In this document: positions 50,380-62,089 of the stretch, piece by piece
How the letters are laid out: every line of letters begins with the position of its first letter
Position numbering within the stretch: the first letter of the stretch is position 1
Position numbers and translations under genes: made by a program
The notes under the pieces: model-generated
Database searches by the model: none
What the model saw: the letters and a program-made list of their open reading frames with translations, nothing else
Told to the model about the DNA's origin: nothing
DNA from: Odiellus spinosus
Lineage: Eukaryota; Arthropoda; Arachnida; Opiliones; Phalangiidae
Assembly (NCBI GenBank): GCA_963920705.1
Contig: OY987226.1
Coordinates: 10,666,501-10,730,500 of the forward strand
Direction: 5' to 3'
Length of the DNA: 64,000 bases

Positions 50380-51650
50380 AACAATTAACGGGGTAAATAA
50401 ATATTAAGCCTGAATATTTCATCCAATAATAATCTCTCGTTATGGGTAATTAACATTGAAATCACGAAATGACTCCCAAAAATATCTTTGAAATCTCAAA
50501 ATCCTGAATTCCCGTACACAAAACTTACAAGTGTCCGACCTTTCGATTTCATCCAATCATGACGCATTTTAATCTTTATTGTTCAACCTACTAAGCCTTA
50601 ATTACTTCATTGAAATTTAAATTAATAAGTTCAGCTTTCCTTAAAGTATTTAAAAATAATCTATCTTATTTTTTTTGCAAAAGTTTCAACCTCAATTTAA
50701 AAATCCAGAATATTACTCAAATCAATTAATCAAACCCCCTAAAAAAACACAGTATAAGAAGGGAATAAAATTTATAAAAAATAAATTCATCAATAATAAC
50801 CTTATTTCTTGATTTTAATAGAAAATATATCCTATAATATTACGAGAAATGTTGTATTTCTTTCCCTAAAATTCGCTCTCGATCCGAGAAACAATGATTT
50901 CTCTTGTTATTGAAATTAAAAAAAAAGAAAATTCGATTCGGTCAAAGAAATCAGGGAAGAGTACATTAACCTTACATTTTACTGTTCTGAAGTATTTTCC
51001 CATCATTACTTTCATTCCAAATTAATTTTGAAACTGTGTATTAATCCGCCAAAGCTTTCCCGAGTTTGCAAACTTTTAACCAACCAAAATGAATCTCTCT
51101 ATAGAAGACCGTTACAAAACGATCAATTTATTTTAAATTTTAAATCCTAAGGGTGTCGATAATGATAGAGCAAGGAGATGAACTCGAAACTTATCACAGC
51201 TAGATCATCGTTTGAATCTTCAGGGGGTTTTCTTAGTTTTTTTTCTATAGATCATTTTTTTCGAATAGAAGGAAAATTTGATTTTAATAAGATTTTAAAA
51301 TATTGGCTATAAATTTAAATGATAGGCAAGTCTCGCGTTGTTATGAGATAAAGATAGATTTTAACCGTTTATGATATTAGAAAAGTGCAAAGCAAAAAGA
51401 ACGTATGTCTTTAAACTTCTGTTAAATCTTATGAATTACTATTCAATATGTATATTCATATGCTTTAAAAATATTATAATAACAGAGAAAAAAACCCTAA
51501 TTTGAAAATGCATAATTAACAAAAATATTAACCATAACTTCCCCACATTCTACTTCCCCATAATGGTCACGTGGCTAGTGGTGAAGGTCTATGAAGTTTT
51601 TTTCGGAAGGATTTTTGTATAAAATAATTTTACTGAAAAGTATGATGGAT
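50380..51650. other. Spacer between inverted MITE copies
   Basis: AT-rich, no gene recognised. CTGTGTATTAATCCGCCAAAG near 51030 is a dispersed repeat word shared with 40.7, 54.8 and 62.5 kb. Confidence 0.4.
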
Positions 51651-51659
51651 TTGGCATAA

Positions 51660-51948
51660 ATCACACTAGCTTTTCTTAATCGATTTGAAACGGTAAAATC
51701 AAACCGATATTAAAATCGCCAGGAATCGTTTTAAGCGTCACGTGTTCACGCATTATCTTTAAAAATCTATTAATTGTAGCTTAATCTTTCGGTTGCTGAA
51801 ACCGAATCGGTATAAATCTGGTTCCCGAAGCAGTTTCGAGAAATCGAATCAAATCGATTTGAGAAAAGACTGCTTGCTGTTTACACGACTCTAGCGAATC
51901 GTTTTGAAACAGTTTAAATCGATTCCAAGGTCAAGTATGAACGCAGCT
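51660..51948 (-). mobile_element. MITE copy 2, inverted relative to copy 1
   Basis: The reverse complement follows copy 1 over most of its length: AGCTGCGTTCATACTTGACC, TTGGAATCGATTTAAAC, GGTTTCAGCAACCGAAAG, AACACGTGACGCTTAAAACG and AAATCGATTAAG. The inner end has decayed (AGCTAGTGTGATT). The two copies could pair to form a large stem of about 265 bp with a 1.3-kb loop. Confidence 0.75.
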
Positions 51949-51954
51949 ATAAAT

Positions 51955-53226
51955 TGTCTAAGACACCTGGAGTCTAAAGTGTGACTAGATTCTAATTCCA
52001 ATTCTTGAAATCATAAAAAAACCAAACATACATTTTTTGATCTAAAAAATCTTTACGTACTTGTAACTTAGATTTAACTTGTTTACAAATTTATTCTTGG
52101 TATATTTTTATGGATATTCTTATATACATCATGATGGCTAAAGTATATTTTTCTTTTGATTCTAGTTTTGAGATTATGGCCATCGGCGTAGCGGGAGGTT
52201 AGATCTAACATAATCTCATTCTAGAGCGGCCTAAATTCGCGCGTGCTTTAATATGAATTTATATCAAAAAAAAAATTTTCATCCAGCTTCAAAATTGAAT
52301 TGAATCAAGGAGGGTGCCTTCACTCTTCTTAAAGTAAAAGTCTTATAAAAATTATGAAAATGGATATATTTAGTTATTGGATTCAGATAGAAATAAGTTC
52401 AAAATGAAAGTGAGGCTGTCATAATTTAATCTCGTGGCTCACAATTTTATTATATAGTTAAGTTACGCTCGCGATGATAAAGGTTTGAGGCATGACAACC
52501 CGCCTTTCTCGGAATAAATGATATAAGATGTAGATATGTCCGTCCTGTATTTTCTAAAAAATTGTCCTATAAGAGACTTTCTCTTTAAAAAATAAACGAA
52601 ATAAATGCGCATAAATTTCTATGAAAACGGAAAGCGGCTAGGTGTGGTTGTAGCAACTTCTAGTTTTTTTTTGAAGAAGCGAACTTGGTGAAGATATTTT
52701 CTTTCTATTTTTTTCGGCGGGATTTGAATTTGGCGAATTTGGGTCTATGTACTCTAGTGACGGATTACTCTAATTATATATAAACGAGAGAGAGCTGGGA
52801 TCTCGAATCTTTATCGCCCTCGAGATGAAAAAAATTAAAGATTTGACTTTACTAAAAATATCTAGATTGGGAGTCAGTTGTTGGTAATTGTTTTACTCGT
52901 AGAATATAATACGTATTACTCATCATACGCAGTTTAAACTGTAGGACCTTTATTTTTGGGTGTGGAGAAATTATAATTTGTGGTTGTTGCCACGTGTAGG
53001 TCAGTTACGAGGATGAGAAACGATTTAAATTGTAATTAGGTTCGAATACCCCATTTTTGTTTAATAAATACGCCTCAACTTTCGATATTTCAAAGACAGA
53101 GTAAAGGGAGCATGAAATAATGTAATAAAGTGATTTTATTCGGTTTGATATTGGAAGTTTAAAGTCGTTAATGAATGGTAACGGAACATTTTTTATTATT
53201 ATTATTGAAGAAACCAAATTTGGGCC
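51955..53226. other. Non-coding stretch
   Basis: AAAGTGAGGCTGTCATAAT at about 52410 is an inverted copy of the dispersed GTGACAGCCTCACTT motif. TAAAGGGAGCATGAAAT near 53104 is a TTAA-type end. No gene seen. Confidence 0.4.
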
Positions 53227-53230
53227 TTAA

Positions 53231-53632
53231 ACTTAACAACAAGTGATTTTTTTTTTTTTTTTATCGATTCCTTATCGTTTAAATAGCCTTAATCCACCAG
53301 TAAAAACATTTTACAAACAAATATTAAATTAGAAATAAAAAACTTACCATCAAACTAGGCTTAGCTGGATTCATTGTGATATCCTGTTAGTATAAGGACT
53401 AACAACCAATGACATTGCTCATGGAGATCCTGCATTCCCCATATAAGAGCCATCGATCAATGTCGTTGGTCGCTAGTCCTTATATGGGGAGTTCTGGAGA
53501 TCTCCATGAATCCAGCTAAGCCTATTTTTCGGGAAAGTTTTCTAGTTTAATATTGTTTTTTTTTACTTTTGTCCTATTTAAACGATAAGGAATAGATAAA
53601 AATTCACTGTTTTTTTTGGTTGCATTCTCCCT
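53231..53632. mobile_element. TTAA-flanked foldback MITE, copy 3
   Basis: TTAA at 53227-53230 and 53633-53636. The left terminus has lost the GGGAGAATGCAACC part; the right TTGCATTCTCCCT is intact. A 16-T run interrupts the left arm. Inner arms carry GGCTTAGCTGGATTCATTG and its partner AATCCAGCTAAGCC, with TTGGTCGCTAGTCCTTATA in the core. Confidence 0.85.
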
Positions 53633-53639
53633 TTAATTC

Positions 53640-55239
53640 TAGTCGTGCAGAAAATATCGTTTCAATATTTAACTCCATCTCAGCATGCGCAATTCTAGGC
53701 CACTTTTATCTAAAACTAGTAAATTTTATTTCGAGCCTGAAAATTATTAAATCAGTTTAAGTTTTTACAAATTCACTCTTCCTATAATAAAGCCCGTTTA
53801 GTAATTTTGTAGTTATAATGACCTCCTCTGATTAGCAAAAGTTTTTAGGCGTTTCTGGCAGTAAATGGGTTGGGAAACACCTAAAAATGTTTCGACGCGA
53901 ATGAATTTAAATTGTGCATTTGGGGTACCTACCTTTTGTATATTCAAAACGCAGGTGGTCCATGCTTTTTCTTAGCAAAGTGATCTTTGACTTGTTTTTT
54001 ACCGTAGCATAAAGTTAGAGTTGATATTTTTCTTAGGTTTTTGATAACGTACTAGATTCAGAAAAACGTCAAATGAAGAAAGAGATACATCAGTTTTATT
54101 TAACCTTTTAAGTATCACTTTATATTTAATTCGAGGAGGAATTAGTTACCTGTACGTGATTTTACTGGCTAACTTAATTTCAAAAGCGTTACAAATAAGA
54201 GAGTTTTATTAATGATTCGATAAAAATCAAAAGTATTTTTATTCGTGGTTTAATACTTTATTTAATTGAAGTACGAAAATAGATTTTGAAAAATGATCGC
54301 CTATATTAAAATAAACCCACCCGAAATTTGAATTTGACATCTAAAGAAGTTTGATCACGTTTCTACTTATATTATTCTCATTTTTTCCTTGCAATTTACC
54401 TCGCATGCGATTGATAATCCCTTGGTACGGATTAATAGCTTAGAATTATCATCCTCGAATTTAGACTGAAGGGTAAAGAACCTTAATCAAAAATCATTTT
54501 AATTTCCATGCTTGTCTAATTATCTTCCTTAATTCAAATTATTTTTTCCTTTATTAGAAAATATACTTAAAAATCTGACGCGGAAGAATACACAATGTAA
54601 AGCCATATAGGAATAAAAATAGTATTTCAAAATATTTCTTCTAAAAAAAAATTTATTGGCACCGTGTTTTTAAGTAAAATGTATAAAATTTATCGCGAAA
54701 AAGCTCCAAGCTCTATTCCAATATTAGGGTCATTTTATCTGGCCGTGGTGATTAGTAATTTACAATTTCTATTTTAAAATGCTGTCATTTACTTGCAGCC
54801 ACTGCTTTTATCCTTATAAGATTTGTCATTGTGTATCTGTCCGCCTTTGCTTCAACTTGTTTTGCAAACTGTACTTGTTTTGGGAGTTTAAAAAAAGTGT
54901 TGAAGGAAAATCTTTCTGGTCATTTTCAAAGGATTTACTAGAAATATATGACATTAACCACAAAATTCTAGTACATCTGATTCCTAATCTATTTAGTACA
55001 GAGGCTATATAAAGTTTGTGATGCTCATAATATTTTATTTTCTGGGTGGTTTTTATTTAAAGGGCAGGTGTTATCATTTTTTTGAAGGTTAATGAATTAT
55101 ATTTGTAACTATTTTGTAATATTGAAATATTGTCCCACCAACTACGAGCCATATCTATCCATAGCCGAGCAAAGTTCCTTAATATTTGGCCTAAAATCCA
55201 CCTAACCGTCTTCCGATAATGTACGACTTCGAATACCCT
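53640..55239. other. AT-rich non-coding stretch
   Basis: The open frame at 54779-55012 overlaps a dispersed repeat word (TTGTCATTGTGTATCTGTCC) and is not called a gene. Nothing else is supported. Confidence 0.4.
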
Positions 55240-55243
55240 TTAA

Positions 55244-55596
55244 AGGTAGAATACAACCTAACAACAATTGATTTTTTATCGATTTCTTATCATTTAAATA
55301 GGCCAAATTCAACAAATATTAAACTAGAAATAAATTTAAAACTTATCTGGAAAATAGGCTTAGCTGGATTCATGGAGATCACCTGAACTCCCCGTTTGAG
55401 GACTATCGATCAATGACATTGGTCGCTAGTTCTTATCTGGAGAGTTCAGAATATCTCCATGAATCTAGTTAAGCCTATTTTGTTGGTAAGTTTTTTAATT
55501 TATTTCTAGTTTAATATTTGTTTTACTGTTGGATTAGGCCTATTTAAACGATTAGAAATCGATAAAAAATCACTTTCTTTAGGTTACATTTTGCCT
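55244..55596. mobile_element. TTAA-flanked foldback MITE, copy 4
   Basis: TTAA at 55240-55243; the right flank is the mutated ATAA at 55597-55600. The left terminus AGGTAGAATACAACCTAACA matches the family end with substitutions. Inner arms GGCTTAGCTGGATTCATGGA and TCCATGAATCTAGTTAAGCC, with TTGGTCGCTAGTTCTTAT in the core. The most diverged of the four copies. Confidence 0.85.
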
Positions 55597-55600
55597 ATAA

Positions 55601-56305
55601 GAGACTTACCAAGAACTCGTTCGTTAACCTAGGAATTGAGCACTTCTAAATATAAGCATACAATTTTCGGTTTTGGTTCAAATTTTACTATTTTTAAAAC
55701 GAGAAATATAATTCTTGAAGAAGAATATATATACCTGTTCTTATTTTAGATTATATTTAATTTAATCATAAAATCACTTATTTTAACTTTTTCATAAGGT
55801 AACTTAGGTATATAATTACCCTAAAAATAAACAAATCATTATGACTTTATGGTAAAATTCGCGTTTTTATAGTAAATATTTCCTTCCTTTTGACAACACT
55901 TTTTTCATTTAGCCTGATTTTTATTTCGAAAAATCTTTTCTTTGTAGTTAAAATTATGTTAAATCGTTCAGTCTCGAAAAACTTTAAGTACCGGTATTAG
56001 ATCATCTTTGAGATCTATTTTAGAAGGTTTGTTCGGACGATAATACAACATTTTGACTAAAGTATAAATATTTATTTTAAACATAGAAGTTAAGTTGTTC
56101 AATAACCTAGATTTATCCTGATAGAAGTTGAACGACTTGAATTACAAAAAATATTAGTTAGAAAAAAATGTATCTGTGAGTCTTCTATAGTTTAGTCAAA
56201 TATTAGGGGTTTTACACTTTAATTTTCTTTAAAAATCTTGTAATACTTGGAAATAATTGAAATATTCAGATAATAATCACAATATTTTGACTTATATCCG
56301 GTCTC
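55601..56305. other. AT-rich non-coding stretch
   Basis: No gene or repeat recognised. Confidence 0.4.
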
Positions 56306-56495
56306 CCCTTACCAAAAAATGTTAGTCTTAAGAGGTCTTGGGGAAGTGTTTCAGGTGTCTTATGTAACATTAAGAGGTCATGGGGAAGTCTTCCTTAATG
56401 TCAAGAAGTCTTGGGGAAGTCTTAAAGACTTTCCCAAGACTTTTGTAGTGTTCTTGATGACCTCTTCAGATCAGACTAACTTTTTTCCGTAAGGG
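56306..56495. mobile_element. ~190-bp foldback element with internal AGGTCTTGGGGAAGTC repeats
   Basis: Ends CCCTTACCAAAAAATGTTAG and, inverted, CTAACTTTTTTCCGTAAGGG pair over about 23 bp with few mismatches. Internally AAGAGGTC(T/A)TGGGGAAGTC repeats three times, then inverts (GACTTTCCCAAGACTT). A half copy with the same end (CCCTTACCAAAAAAAATTAG) is in zinc-finger intron 3 at 5717-5806. No clear target duplication. Confidence 0.75.
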
Positions 56496-56969
56496 TCCTA
56501 TGTCAAAAAGCTGTATAGTCTGAACAAGGCTATATTTTCCGAATATAAAGTCGTGAAATGAGCATATCAGTATCTTAGTTTAAAAAAGAGACTTTATTTA
56601 ACAGAATTACAACAAAATCCTATCTTTATTATTACATCGCAAGGAATTTCGAAAGAAATTGGTCCAAAAATTCCGAAAATCTCAAACTCACGATTTTACA
56701 ATATAAAAAGTTTTGTAAAGGACGTTTCTCTTCTTCAGTAAACGATTTTCTGTTGTTGGAAAACATGAAATTCAACCATAATTATGGAAATCTTCTATGA
56801 TCGTTCGTGTTTTATGGGAAATGTACTTTTTTCTAACATAAAATTTAACCTGGAAAAATATTGAGTGCTTCTTATAAAGGACAAGTGTAATGGAAAATAT
56901 TATAATTCTGATCCGAACTTAAATCTGGTAATAATCCACCTCAGCTTTTGATAGTTTAACTTTTTTTGG

Positions 56970-57240
56970 AATACTAGCAAAAACCCGCTAAAAATCACGT
57001 AGGTTTTCTCGAGTTTTACGGAACTTTCTAGATATTTCTAGATGTTTCCAAGAATTTTCCGGGATTTTCCAGATTTTTCTAGACTTTCCTAGACTTTTCC
57101 GGAATTTTTCAGAACTTGCCAGACCTTTATAGAACTTTAGAGCACGTTCCAGAATTTTCTAGACCTCTCCAGACTTTCCTGGAATCATCTAGAATATTCT
57201 GTGAAAGGTTACGGACGTACGCAGGTGCGGACATTGTAAA
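56970..57240 (-). repeat. HSE-like TCTAGAA array, copy 3
   Basis: On the minus strand this follows the 62.15-62.33 kb copy: GTTACGGA at one end, many AGAA/TTCTAGA words spaced about 10-11 bp in the middle, and GCGGGTTTTTGCTAGTAT at the other end. Spacing has partly decayed from the perfect GAAnnTTC pattern. Confidence 0.7.
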
Positions 57241-57244
57241 TTAG

Positions 57245-58150
57245 TGTTTAATGTTCCAGTGAAATTTTGTATTTGCATTTTTTAGACAATGCTACACCCT
57301 TTCAGTAGATTTTAACGTTTATTCTGCTGCTTGTTATTCTTTAATTTAATAAATTATCAACTTTTTTTCATTAATTACTTTATGATCAAGATAATATGAA
57401 ATAATTTCTTAATATTTGGTAATCATAGTTTTTATGAGACTATCCCTTGTAAGTAATTCTAGGGCTTTATTACTGAAAATAGTGTTTTCTAAATGTTTTT
57501 GAAAGATGTGTAACTTACGCTTTGTGTTCATTTCATCTTGATCCTTAGTAATGATGATATTTGAATTCGTGGTTTATGTATTAGGCCTACGTACTAGATT
57601 ATTACAAGTGGGTTTATTGCTCTCAATGATCGAATAATACAACGTTACTACATTCATGACTCCGAGAGTATAATTTTTATTTTTGGAAATTTCCGTATAA
57701 ATTTCGAAATTAAGTCGTTTTCTGTCAAATATCTTGGGATTTTTTTATTCTTTATCGGGGATTTGTTCAACGGTTGAGCGACCTTAAGGGAGATATAAAG
57801 TATTGTCTTTTTTCTTTGAAATACTTTGCTGTGTTAAGACACTTTGTATTCTTTGTAATCATTCATTGAAAGTGATGAGGAAAAACTCGAGTTCTTGAAT
57901 ACCTGAATATATTTGTTAGTGCGTGAAGTTTAAGCTTGAATTTTTCGCGTATTAGATTTTACTAATGTTATATTTTTACAAATACAATATTTCGAGATTT
58001 AGGGATCAAGAATTGTTAAGGGAATTTGGTTTTTAACCCTTTTAATACATTTTTAGTTAACGTAATACTGTCATAATTTTTTCGAAGGCTCATAAATTAA
58101 ATAATATTAAAAAGCTATATATTCATAATTTTACACAACTGGCTTGACCA
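57245..58150. other. AT-rich non-coding stretch
   Basis: No gene or repeat recognised. Confidence 0.4.
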
Positions 58151-58179
58151 AATGTATATAAAATAACAAATATCAATTT

Positions 58180-58890
58180 TTATTGATGAGATTAAATATT
58201 TAAATTATTTTTATCGATGGGGCTAAATATTTATATTATTTTAATTGACGAGACTAGATATTTTAATTATTTTAATTAACGAGATTAGATATTTAAATTA
58301 ATTAACGAGACTAGGTATTTAAATTATTTTAATTAACGAGACTAGGTATTTAAATTATTTTAATTGACGAGTCTAAATATTTAAATTATTTTAATTGACG
58401 AGTCTAAATATTTAAATTATTTTAATTGACGAGGCTAAATATTTAAATTATTTTAATTGACGAGGCTAAATATTTAAATTATTTTAATTGACGAGGCTAA
58501 ATATTTAAATTATTTTAATTGACGAGGCTAAATATTTAAATTATTTTAATTGACGAGGCTAAATATTTAAATTAAATTAATTTAATTGACGAGGCTAAAT
58601 ATTTAAATTAAATTAATTTAATTGACGAAACTATATATTTAAATAATTTTAATTGACGAGACTAAACATTTAAATTATTTTAATTGACGAGACTAAACAT
58701 TTAAATTATTTTAATTGACGAGACTAAACATTTAAATTTTTTTAATTGACGAGACTAAACATTTAAATTTTTTTAATTGACGAGACTAAACATTTTAATT
58801 TTTTTAATTGACGAGACTAAACATTTAAATTATTTTAATTGACGAGACTAAACATTATAATTTTTTTAATTGACGAGACTAGGTATTTCA
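58180..58890. repeat. 31-bp minisatellite, about 22 copies
   Basis: The unit is AATTGACGAGGCTAAATATT then TAAATTATTTT. Variants are grouped in order along the array: GAGACTAGRTA copies first, then GAGTCTAAATA, GAGGCTAAATA, GAGACTAAACA, and a final GAGACTAGGTA. Two units near 58567-58625 carry an extra AATTAAATTAATTT. The block order indicates local segmental amplification. Confidence 0.93.
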
Positions 58891-58899
58891 TGGTTAAAA

Positions 58900-60760
58900 C
58901 TTTATTTTTGGGGAATCTTTCGAGCACACACGTTTCTTTTGAACCCAGCTATCACTGGTTTATATTTATATCATACGTGAACCATTAGAAAATTCGATGC
59001 ATTCTAGTTCATGGGGCCAAAATGGACCTTTATCTACCGTTAATTTGGTTACCGGAATCAAATATTTTAACCTAAATCACGAAATTTGAACTCAAATAGT
59101 CCGATAAGAGAAAGTTAGTGAATAAGATCATAATCAAAATAAAAACCAATACTACCAAAATTAAAAAAAATGTCTGAATTGAAGGTTGATGCGATGGGAT
59201 GCTCGTGTCAGAACGAGTTTATCGAGTATTTTTTTTTTTTTCCGATCTAGATACTGACCCCAAAAAACATAAAAATAAATCTTTCTCATTATGAGGAAAA
59301 ATGACCCGTTAACTACAGTTTGCTATAAAGATGTATAAAGTTCCTCATTTTTGGTACAAGTCCCTATAATACCTTTACAAGCGCGTTTACCAAGGCACAC
59401 GTGGGGGCGCGCGATGCGTTCTGGTTATTGGCTTGTTTTCCCTCGCGGCTCAATAACATAAAAAAAATAAAAGATGGGCATACTCATTCAACCCACTATT
59501 TGAATGCCTTTGGCTCAATTATCTTAGTGTTTTTGAGAAATAAAAACGTGTGGAGGAGTTCGAAATTCGAAGCCCCATAATTTAAGGGTCAATGCATGGC
59601 TGACATTTTAAAGTACTCAATAAAAGATAAAAATAATTACAATAAAAATTCTGTAGGAAAGGTGATATTGCATAGAAACGCGGAGGAAGGCGACTCGGTA
59701 CTATTACCATATTTTTTTATGGTTGACGCGTTCGAAAAAAAATTCAAAAAAGAAATTAAAAAAAAAATTGTTTTCCAATTGATGACGTAGAATTATTGTT
59801 TTACTAAAACGAACGCTTGAAAGCGACCATATCACGTGACAAAACGCGACTGTTTACCGTTAGGGGACGCTTCTGAACGACAGGTTTTGTTAGTCACCTT
59901 TATAAATTAAGATAGATGTCCATTTTCCTAGAGTTGGTTCAGTGAGCTAAGCCTATTTTAATCATAATCAGTATAAAATCATTTTAATATCAGACTTAAT
60001 TCTCCCTTTGAAATTCACTTCCTACATAATTGTATTCGTCCCTCCGTTTTCAACGGGAATGATGTTTTCTAGCTGATAATATTTTGTCGATTTAGGGCGG
60101 ATACCAAAGAAAAAGATAATAATATCATGGAAAATCTTTCCCACAATTAAGTGGATCGAAAGTTGTAACGGCGCGATGGCCGGTGTTTTATTTTTAGGCC
60201 AATTTAGATTGGGCGAACTGTTTAACCTAGATATTGGGAGCTGAAATTTATTATTCCGCGCGCCAATTTAATAGTTTCCACCAGAGGTTATCGCTCTTGT
60301 TGGTTCCCTTCAAAATTGTTCATCTCCGTTTGAGAAAACGGTCTATTCATACGTTGTTTCCGTTATATAATATCTTAAAGGAAACTTAGATCAAAGGTAT
60401 ATGGTAATTGAAATATTATTGAACTCTCAATTTGGGACGAAGTTATCAAATGAAAGGAAGTGCAAGGCGATCCTGCATGTTGATAAATCTATGGACAAAA
60501 ATCTAATATCGCTTCTTTCATCGATGCGTAGTCCCTCCTATTGTCTAATGCACTTATGATTATCGAAGCTTGATAAATTTTTGAACGTTCTGATAACCCA
60601 AACTGTTATTCTTAAAATTATATTTTTGTTTTCGTTGGAGGATAAGTAATTCGTAATGATTTAAATTAATTGAGGTAGTACTATACCACCATGTTTTTGC
60701 GAGATTTTATAGTAACCCGCGTTTTTGACAAAGATGAAATGGGTAGTCAAATTCTAAACA
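58900..60760. other. Non-coding stretch with a CpG-bearing segment
   Basis: About 59370-59470 and 59815-59880 have ACGTG and GCGCG words; the latter matches 47440-47500. A 64-codon frame at 59596-59790 has a Lys-rich end and no recognised domain. CTTAATTCTCCCTTT near 59995 is an inverted TTAA-type element end preceded by AAGCCTATTTT, a MITE fragment. No gene called. Confidence 0.4.
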
Positions 60761-60764
60761 TTGA

Positions 60765-61265
60765 CCTAAAATAATAAAATCCTGCCTCTCCACTCGAAAT
60801 ATGTCCAAAAATGACCCATATCTTAAAAAAGCCACAGATTTTTTCTACGATCTCCTATGCATAAACCAATTTCACCATTAGAAAGTAGACATTCCCTTGA
60901 TTATTTTAAAATAATAAAATCCTGTCTCGCCACTCGAAAAAGATGCCTCGCCACTAATAGAAATCGGGCAAAATTTACAAAAATGACCCAAATCTTAAAA
61001 TGGCCATATATTTTCTTTACAATATCCTGTGCATAAACCAATTGCACCATTAGAAAGTAGACATTCCCTAGAATATTATAAAATAATAAAACCCTGCCTC
61101 GACACTCGAAAAAGATGCCTCCCCTCTCGATAAAAATCGGGCAAAATTTACAAATATGACCCATATCTTAAAATGGCCATATCATTTCTTTACAATCTCC
61201 TAGGCATAAACCAATTGCACCATTAGAAAGTAGACATTCCATAAATTATTTTAAGATCATAAAAT
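60765..61265. repeat. ~170-bp satellite, diverged second locus
   Basis: Three tandem units (starts at about 60768, 60908 and 61080; periods about 140 and 172 bp) share AATGACCCA.ATCTTAAAA, GCATAAACCAATT.CACCAT and TTAGAAAGTAGACATTCCCT with the five-copy array at 43.06-43.95 kb. Consistent shared differences mark it as a separate subfamily. Confidence 0.9.
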
Positions 61266-61665
61266 TATATACACACTTTTGTTATACCCTTTTCAAGAGG
61301 TTTGACAGCCTACCTTTAAGAAAACTCTCTGGAATGTCTACTTTCATATCTGTATCACTGGTTTATATTTACGTGATCGGTTTGAAAATATGACAGACGT
61401 GTCGTGGCAAATCTTCCCCCTTTTTCAACATGTATAAAATTAAAATTGAATCTAGAGCAAAATTTCATCTCTTCCGAAGACGCGAAGAAATTCAATTGAA
61501 ACCATATATGGCCCTTAAACGAGTTTCTTATTCATAAAATTCAGTAGATAATGCTTATATCCTAAGGCCAATGGAAACTTTAAGAGTGATGGCTATAACA
61601 TATTAAGGAAGTTTTCGGTTATCACGATCATTTTCGAGACTGTCTCATCTCTATCTTAGTAACTC

Positions 61666-61694
<29 letters not shown>
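61666..61694. repeat. Poly-A tract
   Basis: A run of 29 A, followed shortly by TTAAAGTGAGGTTGTCACC, an inverted copy of the dispersed GTGACAGCCTCACTTTAA motif. It could be the tail of a retroposon, but no body was recognised. Confidence 0.8.
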
Positions 61695-61697
<3 letters not shown>

Positions 61698-61926
61698 ATT
61701 TTTTTAAAAAAATTATATTAATATTATAAATTAAAGTGAGGTTGTCACCAATTTTTTGGACGATATAGATTATATGTTTAGTTTATTCATGATATTAGAA
61801 AGCCGTATTCGAAATTGTATACCTCTGGGTTGACGGATTACACTTGATTTCCACTGGGCGATTTAATTTGCGGATATAATTTCTCAAAAAACCACAAATT
61901 TCATTTCAAATCTATTTTTTTTTCGC

Positions 61927-61980
61927 GCCGAGTAGTTTTTGGTCGTCTGGTGAAGACCAGACGACCAAAAACTACTCGGC
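61927..61980. repeat. Perfect 25-bp-arm palindrome with 4-nt loop
   Basis: The left arm 61927-61951 starts GCCGAGTAGTTTTTGGTCGT and ends CTGGT. The right arm 61956-61980 is its exact reverse complement, and the loop 61952-61955 is GAAG. The arms are GC-richer than the flanks. No target duplication or related copy was found in the window. Confidence 0.95.
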
Positions 61981-62089
61981 CGAAATTACTTAAGCCTTGG
62001 AATTTTAAAATTATCATTAGTATTAATTTCCTAAACGAAATTGTTTCTAAAATCACGCATATTTTATTCCGTATACCAGTAACCTTTCC

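Noticed and set aside
58180-58890. Regular 31-bp repeats resembling a CRISPR array
   Set aside because: The units are contiguous without unique spacers, and the surrounding DNA is eukaryotic with spliced genes. It is a minisatellite.
59596-59790. 64-codon frame starting MADILKYSIKDK
   Set aside because: Short, Lys-rich at the end, no splice or promoter context and no family recognised; not enough to call a gene.
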